A stretch of DNA of 64,000 nucleotides from Tsukamurella paurometabola (GTDB lineage: Bacteria > Actinomycetota > Actinomycetes > Mycobacteriales > Mycobacteriaceae): NCBI RefSeq assembly GCF_900631615.1, contig NZ_LR131273.1, forward strand, positions 4,310,850-4,374,849, given 5' to 3'. Under the pieces are notes generated by a model. That model had not been told where the DNA came from. It saw nothing but the letters and a program-made list of their open reading frames with translations, and searched no databases. The position numbers and the translations under genes were made by a program. Shown one piece after another: positions 46,183 through 56,629 of the stretch (its first letter is position 1; each line of letters opens with the position of its first letter).

Positions 46183-46782
46183 GTGATGGTCGATCGGTCA
46201 ATGCCCACCCGCGAGCGCCTGGTCGTCGCGATGGGGGAACTGCTGCGCCGTCAGGGCTACGGCGCCACCAGCGTCAAACAGCTCACCGAGGCCGCCGGCG
46301 CCCCGATGGGCTCGCTCTACCACCACTTCCCCGGCGGGAAGCCCGAGGTGGCCGCGGCGGCGCTCCGCACCTCCGGGGCCGCGTACGGGGCGCTCCTGCC
46401 CGCACTGCTCGACGATGCGCCGGACCTCGAGGACGCGATCCCGGGCGCCTTCGCGCTGGCCGCGGAGCACATCGCCGAGGCGGGCTGGATCACCATGTGT
46501 CCGGTCGGCACCGTCGCCGGCGAGGTCGCCGACTCCGAGCCCGAGGTGGCCGCCGCGGCGGCGGAGGTCTTCGCGGACTGGATCGCCGGCGGCACCGCGT
46601 ACTTCGTGGCGCGGGGTCTCGACGACGACGCGGCGCGGGCACTGACACTGGCGGTGCTGAGCTCGCTCGAGGGCGCGTTCATCCTCGCGCGATCGCTGCG
46701 CAGTCCGGATCCGCTACTGGCAGCGGGATCCGCACTGCGCGAGCATGTTCGGCTCGTCGTGACTTCAGCCGAACACACGTAA
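46183..46782 (+). CDS. TetR-family repressor of the adjacent hydrolase
   Basis: A 199-residue TetR regulator: TRERLVVAMGELLRRQGYGA, TSVKQLTEAAGAPMGSLYHH and FPGGKPEVAAAALR make the HTH, followed by a TetR_C_33/LmrA-YxaF-like ligand domain (MCPVGTVAGEVADSEPEVAA). Starts at GTG 46183, ATG 46186 or ATG 46201 are all possible; the promoter overlap favours one of the first two. It shares a palindromic operator with the divergent alpha/beta hydrolase gene. Confidence 0.9.
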   Translation: MMVDRSMPTRERLVVAMGELLRRQGYGATSVKQLTEAAGAPMGSLYHHFPGGKPEVAAAALRTSGAAYGALLPALLDDAPDLEDAIPGAFALAAEHIAEAGWITMCPVGTVAGEVADSEPEVAAAAAEVFADWIAGGTAYFVARGLDDDAARALTLAVLSSLEGAFILARSLRSPDPLLAAGSALREHVRLVVTSAEHT

Positions 46783-46961
46783 CGTCACCATGGCCGCGAC
46801 TCAGCGCTGATCGTCGGGGGATCCGCTCGGACCATCCGGCCGTCCCCGCCCCTCGTTCCACCGATCCGGCCGGACGACGTCGATGTTCGCGCGCAATGCC
46901 ATGGCCGCCCGCACCGCGGTCCACGATTTCCCAGCCGCCCGCCGCGACGAGCACCGTCATC

Positions 46962-48203
46962 TCAGCCGAGCCAGTTCCGGACCGGCGACGGCACGCCGCG
47001 CTTCCCGCGGTGCGGACCGAGGACCGCGCCGCCGAAGGGCTGCGAGAGCAGGTCCCGCGCGACGCGGTTCACGTCCGCCGCCGATACCTTGTCGATCCGC
47101 GCGAGCGTCCGGGTGACGGTGCGCTGGTTCTGGTAGTTGATCTCGCTGCGGCCGATCCGGTGCATGCGGGACTGCGCGTCCTCCAGGCCCAGCACGAGCC
47201 CGCCGCGGAGCGAGCCCTTGGCGCGCGCCAGTTCCTCCGCCGTGAGGCCGTCGTCCCGCACGTCCTCGAGGACCTTCCGCGCCACCGTCGCCACCTCGCC
47301 CAACCGCTCCGGGGAGCACCCGGCGTACACCGAGAACAGCCCGGTGTCGGCGTACGTGTCCACGGCCGAGTACACCGTGTACGCGAGGCCGCGCTGCTCC
47401 CGGATCTCCTGGAACAGGCGCGAACTCAGACCGCCGCCGATCGCGGTGTTGAGCACCGACAGCGCCCACCGGTCCGGGTGGAACCGGCCGTAGGCACGGG
47501 TGCCCGCGACGAGGTGCGACTGCTCGCCCTCGCGGTTCACGACGTGCAGCGCGGGCGGCCCGGGCAGGCGCCGGACGCCGGTCCGCACGGGCGCCGAGGC
47601 GGCGTCACCGTCGAGCCTGCCCTCGAACGCCTTCCGCGCCAGTTTGACCACCTGGGCGTGCGTCACGTTCCCGGCGACCGCGAGCACCATCCGCTCCGGC
47701 GTGTACCGCCGACGATGGAAACCGCGCAGTCGCGCGGCGGTCATCGCCTCCACCGACTCCTCGGTGCCGAGCACCGGCCGGGCCAGCGGATGATCGCCGA
47801 ACAGGGCGGCGGTCGCCGCCTCGTTGACCAGGTCCTCCGGGTCGTCATCGCGCATGGCGAGCTCCTCGAGCACCACCTCGCGCTCGACCTCCACGTCGGC
47901 GGCGCGGCACAACCCGCCCAGAACGACGTCGGTCACCACGTCGACCGCGAGATCGACGTCGGTGTCGAGCACGTGCGCGTAGTAGCAGGTGTGCTCCTTC
48001 GACGTGAAGGCGTTGATCTCGCCGCCGACCGCGTCCACCTCCGCGGCCAGGGAGGCCGCGTCGCGGTGCGGTGTCGCCTTGAACAACAGGTGCTCGAGGA
48101 AGTGCGCGGACCCGGCCGAGGCGGGGTGCTCGTCGCGCGAGCCGACCGCGACCCACAGGCCGACGGCGGCGGACCGGGAACCCGGCACCGTCTCCGTGAC
48201 CAC
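46962..48203 (-). CDS. pepR: M16-family zinc protease (PepR-like); start codon unclear
   Basis: A processing-protease-like M16 peptidase. HFLEH at 34-38 (this numbering) is the inverted zinc motif, with the downstream Glu in EVEREVVLEELAMRDDDPED, and GGGLSSRLFQEIREQRGLAY is the C-terminal signature. The GTG at 48203 is the only usual start, but it omits the conserved VRRSVLPGGLR that homologues have; that segment is encoded in frame upstream up to the gpsI stop at 48297-48299. Only CTG codons (48293, 48284) are available there. The gene follows gpsI as in Mycobacterium. Confidence 0.88.
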   Translation of the reverse strand: MVTETVPGSRSAAVGLWVAVGSRDEHPASAGSAHFLEHLLFKATPHRDAASLAAEVDAVGGEINAFTSKEHTCYYAHVLDTDVDLAVDVVTDVVLGGLCRAADVEVEREVVLEELAMRDDDPEDLVNEAATAALFGDHPLARPVLGTEESVEAMTAARLRGFHRRRYTPERMVLAVAGNVTHAQVVKLARKAFEGRLDGDAASAPVRTGVRRLPGPPALHVVNREGEQSHLVAGTRAYGRFHPDRWALSVLNTAIGGGLSSRLFQEIREQRGLAYTVYSAVDTYADTGLFSVYAGCSPERLGEVATVARKVLEDVRDDGLTAEELARAKGSLRGGLVLGLEDAQSRMHRIGRSEINYQNQRTVTRTLARIDKVSAADVNRVARDLLSQPFGGAVLGPHRGKRGVPSPVRNWLG

Positions 48204-48296
48204 CCGTAGGCCGCCGGGCAGGACGCTACGACGAACGGGGGCACCCGATCCGGATACCCCCGTCCGCGCAGCCCGTGACGTCAGGCTGCTCAGTTC

Positions 48297-50552
48297 CTAC
48301 TCCTCGCCCGCTGCGGCCGTGGCGTCCGCGGTCGCCTTCGCCGCGTCCTCCTCGACGACGGGGATCAGGCTGATCTTGCCGCGCTCATCGATGTCCGCGA
48401 TCTCGACCTGCAGCTTGCTGCCGACGTTGACCACGTCCTCGACCTTGTTCACGCGCTTGCCGTTGCCCAGCTTGCTGATGTGCACCAGGCCGTCGCGGCC
48501 GGGCACCAGCGAGACGAACGCGCCGAACGCGGTGGTCTTGACCACGGTGCCCAGGAAGCGCTCGCCCACCTTCGGCAGCTGCGGGTTGGCGATGGCGTTG
48601 ATCCGGTCGATCGCGGCCTGCGCCGACGGACCGTCTGCCGCACCGACGAACACCGTGCCGTCATCCTCGATCGAGATGTTGGCGCCGGTCTCCTCGGTGA
48701 TGGAGTTGATCGTCTTGCCCTTGGGGCCGATGACCTCGCCGATCTTGTCCACGGGCACCTTGATCGTGGTGATCCGCGGGGCGTACGGGCTCATCTCGTC
48801 GGGGGCGTCGATCGCCTCGGCCATGACCTCGAGGATCGTGGTGCGGGCGTCCTTCGCCTGACCCAGCGCGCCGGCCAGGACCTGCGACGGGATGCCGTCC
48901 AGCTTGGTGTCGAGCTGCAGGGCGGTGACGAAATCGGCCGTGCCGGCGACCTTGAAGTCCATGTCGCCGAAGGCATCCTCGGCACCGAGGATGTCGGTCA
49001 GGGCCACGTAGCGGGCCTGGCCGTCGACCTCGTCGGAGACGAGGCCCATCGCGATGCCCGCGACCGGCGCCTTGAGCGGCACGCCGGCGTTGAGCAACGA
49101 CATGGTCGAGGCGCAGACGGAGCCCATCGACGTGGAGCCGTTGGAGCTCAGCGCCTCCGAGACCTGGCGGATGGCGTAGGGGAACTCCTCCACCGACGGC
49201 AGCACCGGCACGAGCGCACGCTCGGCGAGCGCGCCGTGGCCGATCTCGCGGCGCTTCGGCGAGCCGACGCGGCCCGTCTCACCGGTCGAGTACGGCGGGA
49301 AGTTGTAGTGGTGCATGTAGCGCTTGCTGGTCTCGGGGCCCAGCGAGTCGATCTGCTGCGCCATCTTCACCATGTCCAGCGTGGTGACGCCCAGGATCTG
49401 GGTCTCGCCGCGCTCGAACAGCGCGCTGCCGTGGGCGCGCGGGATCACGGCGATCTCGGCGCTGAGCGAGCGGATGTCGGTGATGCCACGGCCGTCGATG
49501 CGGAAGTGGTCGGTGAGGATGCGCTTGCGCACGAGCTTCTTGGTCAGCGAGCGGAAGGCCGCGCCGATCTCGCCCTCGCGGCCCTCGAACTGCGGGCCCA
49601 CGGCCTCGAGCACCTCCGCCTTGACGACGTCGGTCGCGTTGTCGCGCTCCTGCTTGCCGGCGATCGACAGGGCGTCGTTGAGCTTGGCGGCACCCGCGGC
49701 CTCCACGGCGGCGAAGACGTCGTCCTGGTACGCAGGGAACAGCGGGAACTCGCCGGTCGGCTTGGCGGCGCCCGCCGCGAGCTGCTTCTGCGCCTCGCAG
49801 AGAACGGCGATGAACGGCTTGGCGGCCTCGAGGCCCTCGGCGACGACGGCCTCGGTGGGCGCGGTGGCGCCGCCCTCGATGAGCTCGATGACGTTCTCGG
49901 TGGCCTCGGCCTCGACCATCATGATCGCGACGTCGGCGTCCTTGCCGGAGCCCGAGACGATGCGGCCGGCGACGACCATGTCGAAGACCGCGCGCTCGAG
50001 CTGCTCGACGGTCGGGAAGGCGACCCACTGGCCGTCGATCAGGGCGACGCGCACGCCGCCGACGGGGCCGGAGAAGGGCAGGCCGGCGATCTGGGTCGAC
50101 GCCGAGGCGGCGTTGATCGCGACCACGTCGTACAGATCCTTCGGATCGAGAGACAGCACGGTCACGACGACCTGGATCTCGTTGCGGAGACCGTCGACGA
50201 ACGACGGGCGCAGCGGCCGGTCGATCAGGCGGCAGGTGAGGATCGCGTCGGTCGACGGGCGACCCTCGCGACGGAAGAACGAGCCGGGGATCCGGCCCGC
50301 CGCGTACATGCGCTCCTCGACGTCGACGGTCAGCGGGAAGAAGTCGAAGTGCTCCTTCGGCTGCTTGCTGTGCGACGTGGCCGAGAGCAGCATCGTCTCG
50401 TCGTCGAGGTACGCGGCCACCGAACCGGCGGCCTGCTGCGCGAACCGGCCGGTCTCGAACCGGATGGTGCGCGTGCCGAAGGAACCGTTGTCGATGACGG
50501 CGACCGCTTCGGTGATGTCGTCGTCGAATTCGACCTGAGTGTTGTCCGACAT
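48297..50552 (-). CDS. gpsI: Polyribonucleotide nucleotidyltransferase (PNPase)
   Basis: A 751-residue PNPase that degrades or tails RNA by phosphorolysis. Two RNase PH domains ([30 protein letters not shown]-like [14 protein letters not shown]), the KH domain [20 protein letters not shown] and the S1 domain [20 protein letters not shown] are in order. The ATG at 50552 gives [12 protein letters not shown]. It lies between lysX (divergent) and pepR, in the gpsI-pepR order standard for the group. Confidence 0.97.
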   Translation of the reverse strand: MSDNTQVEFDDDITEAVAVIDNGSFGTRTIRFETGRFAQQAAGSVAAYLDDETMLLSATSHSKQPKEHFDFFPLTVDVEERMYAAGRIPGSFFRREGRPSTDAILTCRLIDRPLRPSFVDGLRNEIQVVVTVLSLDPKDLYDVVAINAASASTQIAGLPFSGPVGGVRVALIDGQWVAFPTVEQLERAVFDMVVAGRIVSGSGKDADVAIMMVEAEATENVIELIEGGATAPTEAVVAEGLEAAKPFIAVLCEAQKQLAAGAAKPTGEFPLFPAYQDDVFAAVEAAGAAKLNDALSIAGKQERDNATDVVKAEVLEAVGPQFEGREGEIGAAFRSLTKKLVRKRILTDHFRIDGRGITDIRSLSAEIAVIPRAHGSALFERGETQILGVTTLDMVKMAQQIDSLGPETSKRYMHHYNFPPYSTGETGRVGSPKRREIGHGALAERALVPVLPSVEEFPYAIRQVSEALSSNGSTSMGSVCASTMSLLNAGVPLKAPVAGIAMGLVSDEVDGQARYVALTDILGAEDAFGDMDFKVAGTADFVTALQLDTKLDGIPSQVLAGALGQAKDARTTILEVMAEAIDAPDEMSPYAPRITTIKVPVDKIGEVIGPKGKTINSITEETGANISIEDDGTVFVGAADGPSAQAAIDRINAIANPQLPKVGERFLGTVVKTTAFGAFVSLVPGRDGLVHISKLGNGKRVNKVEDVVNVGSKLQVEIADIDERGKISLIPVVEEDAAKATADATAAAGEE

Positions 50553-50884
50553 GAAGTGGGGGGAAGCCTTTCTTCGCGCGGTCCGTCCCCACCTGGCGGC
50601 GCGCATGCTGCGCGCGGCCGGAGTCGTTCGACATGGCGGCGGGGCGCCGTGGGCGCGGTCATCGATCGAAGCCGTCGGACTCGCGCGTCGGATGAGGACG
50701 GCGCTTCCGGCGACCACTACCGAGGACCACCCCGCGGGGAGTGACACCGTGACGGCGCACCGCAGAGGCCGGGAACCGGATCTACCGGCACCGACGTCGG
50801 ACGGACCTGTGTCAAGGCTATCATCGGGAGTCTTTTCCACGTGAGTCGCACACGCCGTGTGCGCGGGCCGAGGGGGGTCGAACC
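50553..50884. other. 332-bp divergent intergenic region between gpsI and lysX
   Basis: No gene is evident. It includes the 5' leader of gpsI with a perfect GCGCGCA-TGC-TGCGCGC hairpin (50599-50615), which could serve in PNPase autoregulation as known in other bacteria, and the lysX upstream area with GAGGGGGG before its GTG. A weak -10 TATCAT near 50819 may serve lysX. Confidence 0.5.
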
Positions 50885-53800
50885 GTGTCGCAGACCAGCC
50901 GGGAGCGGGTGCAGGAGGCCACGGCGACGTGGCTCGCGCACATGATCACCGCCGCGGGCGTCGTGTCGCTGCTCAGCGTGGTCATCCGCAGCGACCGGGT
51001 GCTGCCGCTGGTGGCCGATCTCCTGAGCATCGTGGGCATTCCCTCGCACCCCAGTCTGCTCCTCGTCGCCGCGCTCACGGTCCTGCAGGGCGCTCTGCGC
51101 CGGCGGCTGCGGGCCGCGCACACCGTCGCCGTCATCATGATGTCGCTCCAGGTGCTGGTGAACATCGCGACGCTGGTCATCGTCGCGACCGACCAGATCG
51201 ATCCCGACGAGACGCGGCATCTCCCGTCGTACATCGACGCGTACGTGTCCGTGCGCTTCTCCCTCCCCGGCGCCGCGCTCACCGCGGCCATCAGCGCCGT
51301 CTGCCTCGCCTTCGTCATCGCCGCCCGCCCTCAGTACCCGGCCAAGCTCGCGCGGGGCTCGCGCCGCGCCGCCATCGGGGTGCTGGTCGGCGGCTTCGTC
51401 GGCGTGTACCTGGTGGTGGTCGCGCTCGCGTTCACCTTCCCCGGCCGCGGGCCGAACCGCCTGAGCGGCACCGTGGAGATCCTGGTGTGGTCGTTGCGGT
51501 CCACCTTCGGCGTCGCCGTGCCGCGACGGATCGACCTGGCGCTCAACGGGCACTCCGGCCCGATGTGGCTCTACTCGCTGGCCGGGGTCCTGTCCGCGTC
51601 CGTCCTGATCCTCGCCCTCATGGCGTTCTGGCGCGCGGGACGCGGCGACGAACTGATGACCGAGCCCGAGGAGCTCGAGGTCCGGCGGCTGCTGCTCGAG
51701 TACGGCGAGGACGACTCGCTGGGCTACTTCGCGACCCGGCGCGACAAGGCGGTGATCGCCTCGCGGGACCGTCGGGCCGTGGTGACCTGCCGCGCCGTCG
51801 GGCCGGTGTCGATGGCGAGCGCCGACCCCATCGGTCACCGCGATTCCTGGCCCGCGGCGGTGGCGGCGTGGATCGAGGACTGCCGCTCGCACAGCCTCTA
51901 CCCCGCCGTGCTGGCGGCGAGCGCCGACGGCGCGACGGTGTACGAGGACGCCGGGCTGCGCACGCTGACCATCGGCGACGAGGCGATCATCCACGTCGAC
52001 GCGTTCACGCTCAAGGGCCGGGACATGCGCGCCGTGCGGCAGGCCGTCACCCGCGTCGCGGGAGCCGGGTACACGCTCCAGGTCCGGCGGCACGGCGACC
52101 TGTCCGCCGCTGAGCTCGCGGAGGTCGCCGAGCTCGCCGAGCGGTGGCGCGGCGAGGAGACCGAGCGCGGTTTCTCCATGGCCCTCAACCGGATCGGCGA
52201 CCCCGTGGACGGCCGGTGCGTCCTCGTCTCCGCCCACGACGCCGACGGCGCCGTTCGCGGGCTGCTCAGCTTCGTGCCCTGGGGCACGCGCGGATTGTCC
52301 CTCGACCTCATGCGCCGCGACCGCGACGCGGAGAACGGCCTCAACGAGTTCATGGTCGCCAGGCTCATCGAGCACTGCGCGGAGATCGGTATCCGGCGGA
52401 TCTCACTGAACTTCGCGGTGTTCCGGTCGGTCTTCTCGGAGGCGGACCGCGTCGGCGCCGGACCGATCACACGCATGGTGGACTCGGTACTCAGCTTCGC
52501 GTCGAAGTTCTACCAACTGGAGTCCCTGTACCGGTCGAACGACAAGTACCGGCCCGATTGGGTTCCGCGGGTCCTCTGCTACGACCCGGCACTCAGCGCC
52601 GTGCGCGCCGGTATCGCCGTCGGCACCGCCGAGGGATTCCTTCCACAGATCGGCCCGAAGTTCCTGGCGGGACCGTCGATCCCGGACGAATTCCCGCGGG
52701 ACGCCGAGTTCGTCGACCGGTTGCTCGCCGAGGAGGAGCGGCTGCTGCGCCGCGAAGCGCCGCCGGAGCGGCTCTCCGAGCAGCAGCGGGTGCGGCGACG
52801 CAAGCTGCGGGCCCTCGAGGACGCGGGCATGCCCGGGTATCCGCCATCGGTGCCGCGCACGGCCTCCCTGGCCCGGGTCCGGGAGCAGGCCTCCGCCCTC
52901 GCGCCCGACGGCGCCTCGGGCACCGTCGTCTCCGTGACCGGGCGGGTGCGCGCGGTCCGCGACTACGGTGGCGTGACCTTCGTCGATCTCCACGAGGACG
53001 GCGCGCACCTGCAGGTGATCGCGGAGCGCTCGCGGACCCCCGACGACGTGCGGGCACTGTGGCGCACCTCGATCGACATGGGCGACCTGGTCTCGGTGAC
53101 GGGCGAGGCGATCCGCTCGCGGACGGGTGAACCGTCGGTGCTCCTCACGGCGTGGGCGATGGCAGGCAAATGCCTCTCCCCCGTCCCCAAGACGCGGGCG
53201 CGGCTCGGGGACGAGACGCGTGCCCGCAACCGCCCGCTGGAACTCATCACGGACGACGGTGCCGTCGATCTGCTGTACCGCCGTTCGCGGGCCGTCGCCG
53301 CGATGCGGGCCGTGTTCGTCGGCCGCGACTTCACCGAAGTCGAGACACCCATGCTGCAGACGGTGCACGGGGGCGCCGCGGCCCGTCCGTTCACCACGCA
53401 CATCAACGCCTACGACATGGGGCTCTACCTGCGGATCGCGCCCGAGCTCTACCTCAAGCGACTCGCCGTGGGCGGGATGGGCCGGATCTTCGAGCTCAAC
53501 CGCAACTTCCGCAACGAGGGCGCCGACGCGACCCACAACCCGGAGTTCACCGCGCTCGAGGCCTACGAGGCCTACGGGGACTACACGACGATGCGGGCGC
53601 TCACGCGCGAGGTGATCCTGGCCGCCGCGATCGCGGTGAACGGCCGGCCGGTGGCCGTGCGACCGGACGGTGCCGGCGGGACGCGCGAGGTGGACCTGAC
53701 GGCCGAGTGGCCGGTCGTCACGGTCCACGACGCGGTCTCGAAGGCCGCCGGGGTCGAGCTCACGTCGGCGTCGACGCTCGAGGAGGTCTCGGCGGTGTGC

Positions 53801-54253
53801 GCCCGGCACCACGTCGCGATACCGCGCGGTGCGACCGCGGGCAAGCTCGTGATGGAGCTGTACGAGGCGCTGGTGGAGAAGCAGACGGAGTTCCCCACGT
53901 TCTACTGCGACTTCCCGATCGAGGTCTCGCCGCTCGCACGGCGACACCGGGACGATCCGCGGCTCACCGAACAGTGGGACCTGGTGGGCTTCGGCGCCGA
54001 GCTGGGCACCGCCTACACGGAGCTCACCGACCCCATCGACCAGCGGGAGCGACTCACGAAGCAGTCGATGGCCGCGGCCGCGGGAGACCCGGAGGCGATG
54101 GAGCTCGACGAGTCCTTCCTCGACGCGCTGTCCTACGCCATGCCGCCGACGGGTGGTCTCGGCATCGGCGTGGACCGCATCGTCATGCTGCTCGCGGGCG
54201 TGAACATCCGCGCCACCCTGGCCTTCCCGTTCGTCAAGCCGCAGGACCGCTGA
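50885..54253 (+). CDS. lysX: Bifunctional lysyl-phosphatidylglycerol synthase / lysyl-tRNA synthetase
   Basis: A 1122-residue LysX fusion that charges tRNA-Lys and moves lysine onto phosphatidylglycerol, giving resistance to cationic peptides. The N-terminal ~250 residues hold six or so spans (e.g. [20 protein letters not shown]); then the DUF2156/MprF acyltransferase-like domain ([20 protein letters not shown]), an OB fold at about 675-780 and a class II synthetase core: motif 2 [20 protein letters not shown] and motif 3 [17 protein letters not shown] start after GAGGGGGG. Length and domain order match Mycobacterium LysX. Confidence 0.95.
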   Translation: MSQTSRERVQEATATWLAHMITAAGVVSLLSVVIRSDRVLPLVADLLSIVGIPSHPSLLLVAALTVLQGALRRRLRAAHTVAVIMMSLQVLVNIATLVIVATDQIDPDETRHLPSYIDAYVSVRFSLPGAALTAAISAVCLAFVIAARPQYPAKLARGSRRAAIGVLVGGFVGVYLVVVALAFTFPGRGPNRLSGTVEILVWSLRSTFGVAVPRRIDLALNGHSGPMWLYSLAGVLSASVLILALMAFWRAGRGDELMTEPEELEVRRLLLEYGEDDSLGYFATRRDKAVIASRDRRAVVTCRAVGPVSMASADPIGHRDSWPAAVAAWIEDCRSHSLYPAVLAASADGATVYEDAGLRTLTIGDEAIIHVDAFTLKGRDMRAVRQAVTRVAGAGYTLQVRRHGDLSAAELAEVAELAERWRGEETERGFSMALNRIGDPVDGRCVLVSAHDADGAVRGLLSFVPWGTRGLSLDLMRRDRDAENGLNEFMVARLIEHCAEIGIRRISLNFAVFRSVFSEADRVGAGPITRMVDSVLSFASKFYQLESLYRSNDKYRPDWVPRVLCYDPALSAVRAGIAVGTAEGFLPQIGPKFLAGPSIPDEFPRDAEFVDRLLAEEERLLRREAPPERLSEQQRVRRRKLRALEDAGMPGYPPSVPRTASLARVREQASALAPDGASGTVVSVTGRVRAVRDYGGVTFVDLHEDGAHLQVIAERSRTPDDVRALWRTSIDMGDLVSVTGEAIRSRTGEPSVLLTAWAMAGKCLSPVPKTRARLGDETRARNRPLELITDDGAVDLLYRRSRAVAAMRAVFVGRDFTEVETPMLQTVHGGAAARPFTTHINAYDMGLYLRIAPELYLKRLAVGGMGRIFELNRNFRNEGADATHNPEFTALEAYEAYGDYTTMRALTREVILAAAIAVNGRPVAVRPDGAGGTREVDLTAEWPVVTVHDAVSKAAGVELTSASTLEEVSAVCARHHVAIPRGATAGKLVMELYEALVEKQTEFPTFYCDFPIEVSPLARRHRDDPRLTEQWDLVGFGAELGTAYTELTDPIDQRERLTKQSMAAAAGDPEAMELDESFLDALSYAMPPTGGLGIGVDRIVMLLAGVNIRATLAFPFVKPQDR

Positions 54254-54267
54254 GCCACCGAGGGGCG

Positions 54268-54284
54268 GGCCCGTGTCGCGGGCC
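54268..54284. terminator. Short hairpin after lysX
   Basis: GGCCCG and CGGGCC pair across a five-base loop, 15 bases after the lysX stop. Modest; likely terminates lysX. Confidence 0.45.
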
Positions 54285-54356
54285 GTGAGTCGAGACGAGC
54301 GACGGCCCGGAACGCCGCGCGCTGCGGACGCCGAGCGATCGTGAGAGATTCGAACG

Positions 54357-55106
54357 ATGACACGACGGGCAGTGGTGACGGGCGGCGGAACGGGAATCGG
54401 GCGGGCGATCGCGCACCGCCTGGCCTCCGACGGGAACGACGTGGTCATCGTGGGCCGTCGCGAGGACGTCCTCCGCGAGACCGCGACCGCGATCGGCGCG
54501 CGTATCGGCGCCGAGCGGGTGTCCTTCGAGGTCGCCGACCTGATGGATCCGGCGGCCGTCGAAGCCCTCGCCGATCGGATCGGAGCGGCGGGCACCGTCG
54601 ATGTGCTCGTGAACAACGTCGGCGGCAATCCCGGCCGGGACGGCGCGCCCGGCGAGCTCGCGTCGCTGGCCGACTCGTACGCCACGACGTTCCGGCTCAA
54701 CGTGATCACGGCGGTCCTGGCGACCGAGGCCCTCCGCCCGCATCTCGCGCGCCCGGGCGGCCGGATCGTCTCGATCAGTTCGATCGCGGGGCTGCGCGGC
54801 CCGGGGGCGTACGGCGCGGCCAAGGGAGCCCTGCACGCGTGGTCGGCGGGGCTCGCGACGGAGCTGGCACCGGAGGGTGTCACCGTCAACGTGGTCGCGC
54901 CCGGATTCGTGCCCGCGACGGAGTTCTGGACGGACCGTCTGACCGCCGAACTGCACGACAGCCGCGTCGCGCAGATCCCCGTGGGGCGCCCCGGCACCCC
55001 TGAGGAGGTCGCCGCGGCGGTGGCCTACCTCGCCGCGCCGGACGCGGGCTGGACGACCGGCCAGATCCTGCAGGTCAACGGCGGCACTCTCCTCGGCCGC
55101 GGCTGA
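54357..55106 (+). CDS. Short-chain dehydrogenase/reductase
   Basis: A 249-residue classical SDR. AVVTGGGTGIGRAIAHRLAS gives the NAD(P) motif, NNVGG the NNAG equivalent, and the catalytic residues are Ser in SISSIAGLRG and Tyr/Lys in YGAAKGALHAW. C-terminal TGQILQVNGGTLLG is standard. Substrate unknown. It stands between lysX and rpsO and converges on rpsO, which interrupts the usual rpsO-gpsI adjacency. Confidence 0.88.
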   Translation: MTRRAVVTGGGTGIGRAIAHRLASDGNDVVIVGRREDVLRETATAIGARIGAERVSFEVADLMDPAAVEALADRIGAAGTVDVLVNNVGGNPGRDGAPGELASLADSYATTFRLNVITAVLATEALRPHLARPGGRIVSISSIAGLRGPGAYGAAKGALHAWSAGLATELAPEGVTVNVVAPGFVPATEFWTDRLTAELHDSRVAQIPVGRPGTPEEVAAAVAYLAAPDAGWTTGQILQVNGGTLLGRG

Positions 55107-55123
55107 GCGCACGCGGATCGCGC

Positions 55124-55197
55124 TCAGGATGTCGGGTTCCGCGCGGTCGGACGTGCGTGAGAACACGCGGGCGGCGCCGGAGATTCACATCGTGAGC
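55124..55197. repeat. Fold-back intergenic repeat, copy B (copy A at 36473-36550)
   Basis: Begins CTCAGGATGTCGGG and ends CACATCGTGAGC, so its termini are imperfect inverted repeats of each other like copy A. Internal GTTCCGCGCGG and CGTG/CACG arms match copy A in position. It lies between the SDR stop and the rpsO terminator. Confidence 0.5.
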
Positions 55198-55223
55198 CGC
55201 CCGCGCCGGCGCACCCGGAACGA

Positions 55224-55263
55224 CGAACGGCCCGCACCCGGTGATCCGGGAGCGGGCCGTTCG
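55224..55263. terminator. rpsO terminator
   Basis: CGAACGGCCCGC pairs with GCGGGCCGTTCG, with an inner CCCGG/CCGGG stem, in a 40-base hairpin 10 bases after the rpsO stop on the minus strand. Confidence 0.8.
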
Positions 55264-55273
55264 GTGACGTGGG

Positions 55274-55543
55274 TCAGCGACGCAGGCCGAGGCGCTCGAT
55301 GAGCGAACGGTAGCGGTTGATGTCGACCGAGGCGACGTACTTCAGCAAGCGGCGACGACGGCCGACCAGCAGCAGCAGGCCGCGGCGGCTGTGGTGGTCG
55401 TGCTTGTGCTGCTTGAGATGCTCGGTGAGGTCGGTGATGCGCTTGGTCAGCATCGCGACCTGCGCCTCGGGCGAGCCGGTGTCGGTCTCGTGCAGGCCGT
55501 ACTCGGCCAGGATGCTCTTCTTCTGCTCGGTGGTCAGCGCCAT
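55274..55543 (-). CDS. rpsO: 30S ribosomal protein S15
   Basis: An 89-residue S15 that binds 16S r[59 protein letters not shown] and [12 protein letters not shown] are canonical. It lies downstream of ribF as in Mycobacterium, and ends at a strong hairpin. Confidence 0.98.
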   Translation of the reverse strand: MALTTEQKKSILAEYGLHETDTGSPEAQVAMLTKRITDLTEHLKQHKHDHHSRRGLLLLVGRRRRLLKYVASVDINRYRSLIERLGLRR

Positions 55544-55632
55544 GCGAGGCTCCTTGTTCCAGTATCGCGTCGTCAGAAATCCGTGCCGCCGCCGCGAACT
55601 GCAGCAGGCACGATCGACCACCTTACCAGGGG

Positions 55633-56595
55633 TCAGGAGATTCCCAGAATCGCTCGGGTCTTGTCCACGTCGCCTCCCATCGCTTCGAGCAGCGACTCGA
55701 CCGAGTCGAACCGCTCCATACCGCGCACCCGGTCCACGAAGTCGACCGCCACGTGCTGGCCGTAGAGGTCGGCGGAGGTATCCAGGACGAAGGCCTCGAC
55801 GGTGCGGGTGCGCCCCGAGAAGGTCGGGTTGCTGCCGACGGAGACCGCCGCCGGGTACCGCTCGCCGGGCGTCACCTGACCGACGACGGGACCCGCGCCG
55901 AGCACGGTGAACCAGGCGGCGTACACGCCGTCCGCGGGGATCGCGGCGAACATCGGGGGCGCGACGTTCGCCGTCGGGAACCCCAGCTCCCGGCCACGAC
56001 CGTCGCCGCGCACGACCACACCCTCGACCCGGTGCGGCCGCCCCAGCGCCTCGGCGGCGGCCTTCACGTCCCCGGCGTCGACGCACGACCGGATGTAGGT
56101 GGACGAGTACGTCACCGAGTGTTCGGTGAGGAGCGGCACCGCGTCCACGGAGAAGCCGAACTTGTGACCGAGTCCCTCGAGCATCTCGACGTTGCCCAGG
56201 GCGCGGTAGCCGAAGGTGAAATTGTCCCCCACCACGACGGCGGCCGCGTGGAGCCTCTCGACCAACACGGAGTGCACGAAGTCCTCGGCGGGCTGCGCCA
56301 TGACGGTCGCGGTGAACGGCATCACGCAGAAGACGTCGATGCCGAGTTCCTCGGCGAGCTCGGCGCGCCGGGTGAGCGTGGTGAGCTGCGGCGGGTGCGA
56401 TCCCGGCCGCACCACCTCGGCGGGATGCGGATCGAACGTCATCAGGACCGCGGGAAGGCCACGTTCGTGGGCCTCCGCGGTCGCGCGTGCGATCAATTGG
56501 GCGTGTCCGCGGTGTACACCGTCGAACACGCCGATCGTCACAACACAGCGTCCCCAGTCCGCGGGAACGTCATCGAGCCCTCGCCAGCGAAGCAC
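55633..56595 (-). CDS. ribF: Bifunctional riboflavin kinase / FAD synthetase
   Basis: A 320-residue RibF making FMN and FAD. The adenylyltransferase half has [16 protein letters not shown] and [11 protein letters not shown]; the kinase half has [11 protein letters not shown] and [13 protein letters not shown] with VEAFVLD. A GTG starts it at 56595. It is divergent from the DtxR-like gene, 34 bases away. Confidence 0.95.
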   Translation of the reverse strand: MLRWRGLDDVPADWGRCVVTIGVFDGVHRGHAQLIARATAEAHERGLPAVLMTFDPHPAEVVRPGSHPPQLTTLTRRAELAEELGIDVFCVMPFTATVMAQPAEDFVHSVLVERLHAAAVVVGDNFTFGYRALGNVEMLEGLGHKFGFSVDAVPLLTEHSVTYSSTYIRSCVDAGDVKAAAEALGRPHRVEGVVVRGDGRGRELGFPTANVAPPMFAAIPADGVYAAWFTVLGAGPVVGQVTPGERYPAAVSVGSNPTFSGRTRTVEAFVLDTSADLYGQHVAVDFVDRVRGMERFDSVESLLEAMGGDVDKTRAILGIS

Positions 56596-56629
56596 GCACT
56601 CACCCTATCGGACGGCCTATGGTGGGTGC

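Noticed and set aside
46801-46902. Short minus-strand frame after pepR starting MALRANIDVVRPDRW
   Set aside because: 33 codons, low-complexity end, no ribosome-binding site; it may be a remnant of a larger gene but cannot be supported. The neighbouring frame from 46960 overlaps the TetR gene by about 100 bases and looks equally random.
48480-50744. Very long frame on the plus strand opposite gpsI (over 750 codons)
   Set aside because: Its product is Arg/Gly/His-rich without any domain; it is a codon-bias shadow of gpsI. The same holds for the long frames opposite rnj, MMPL, lysX and the glucosidase-like gene.
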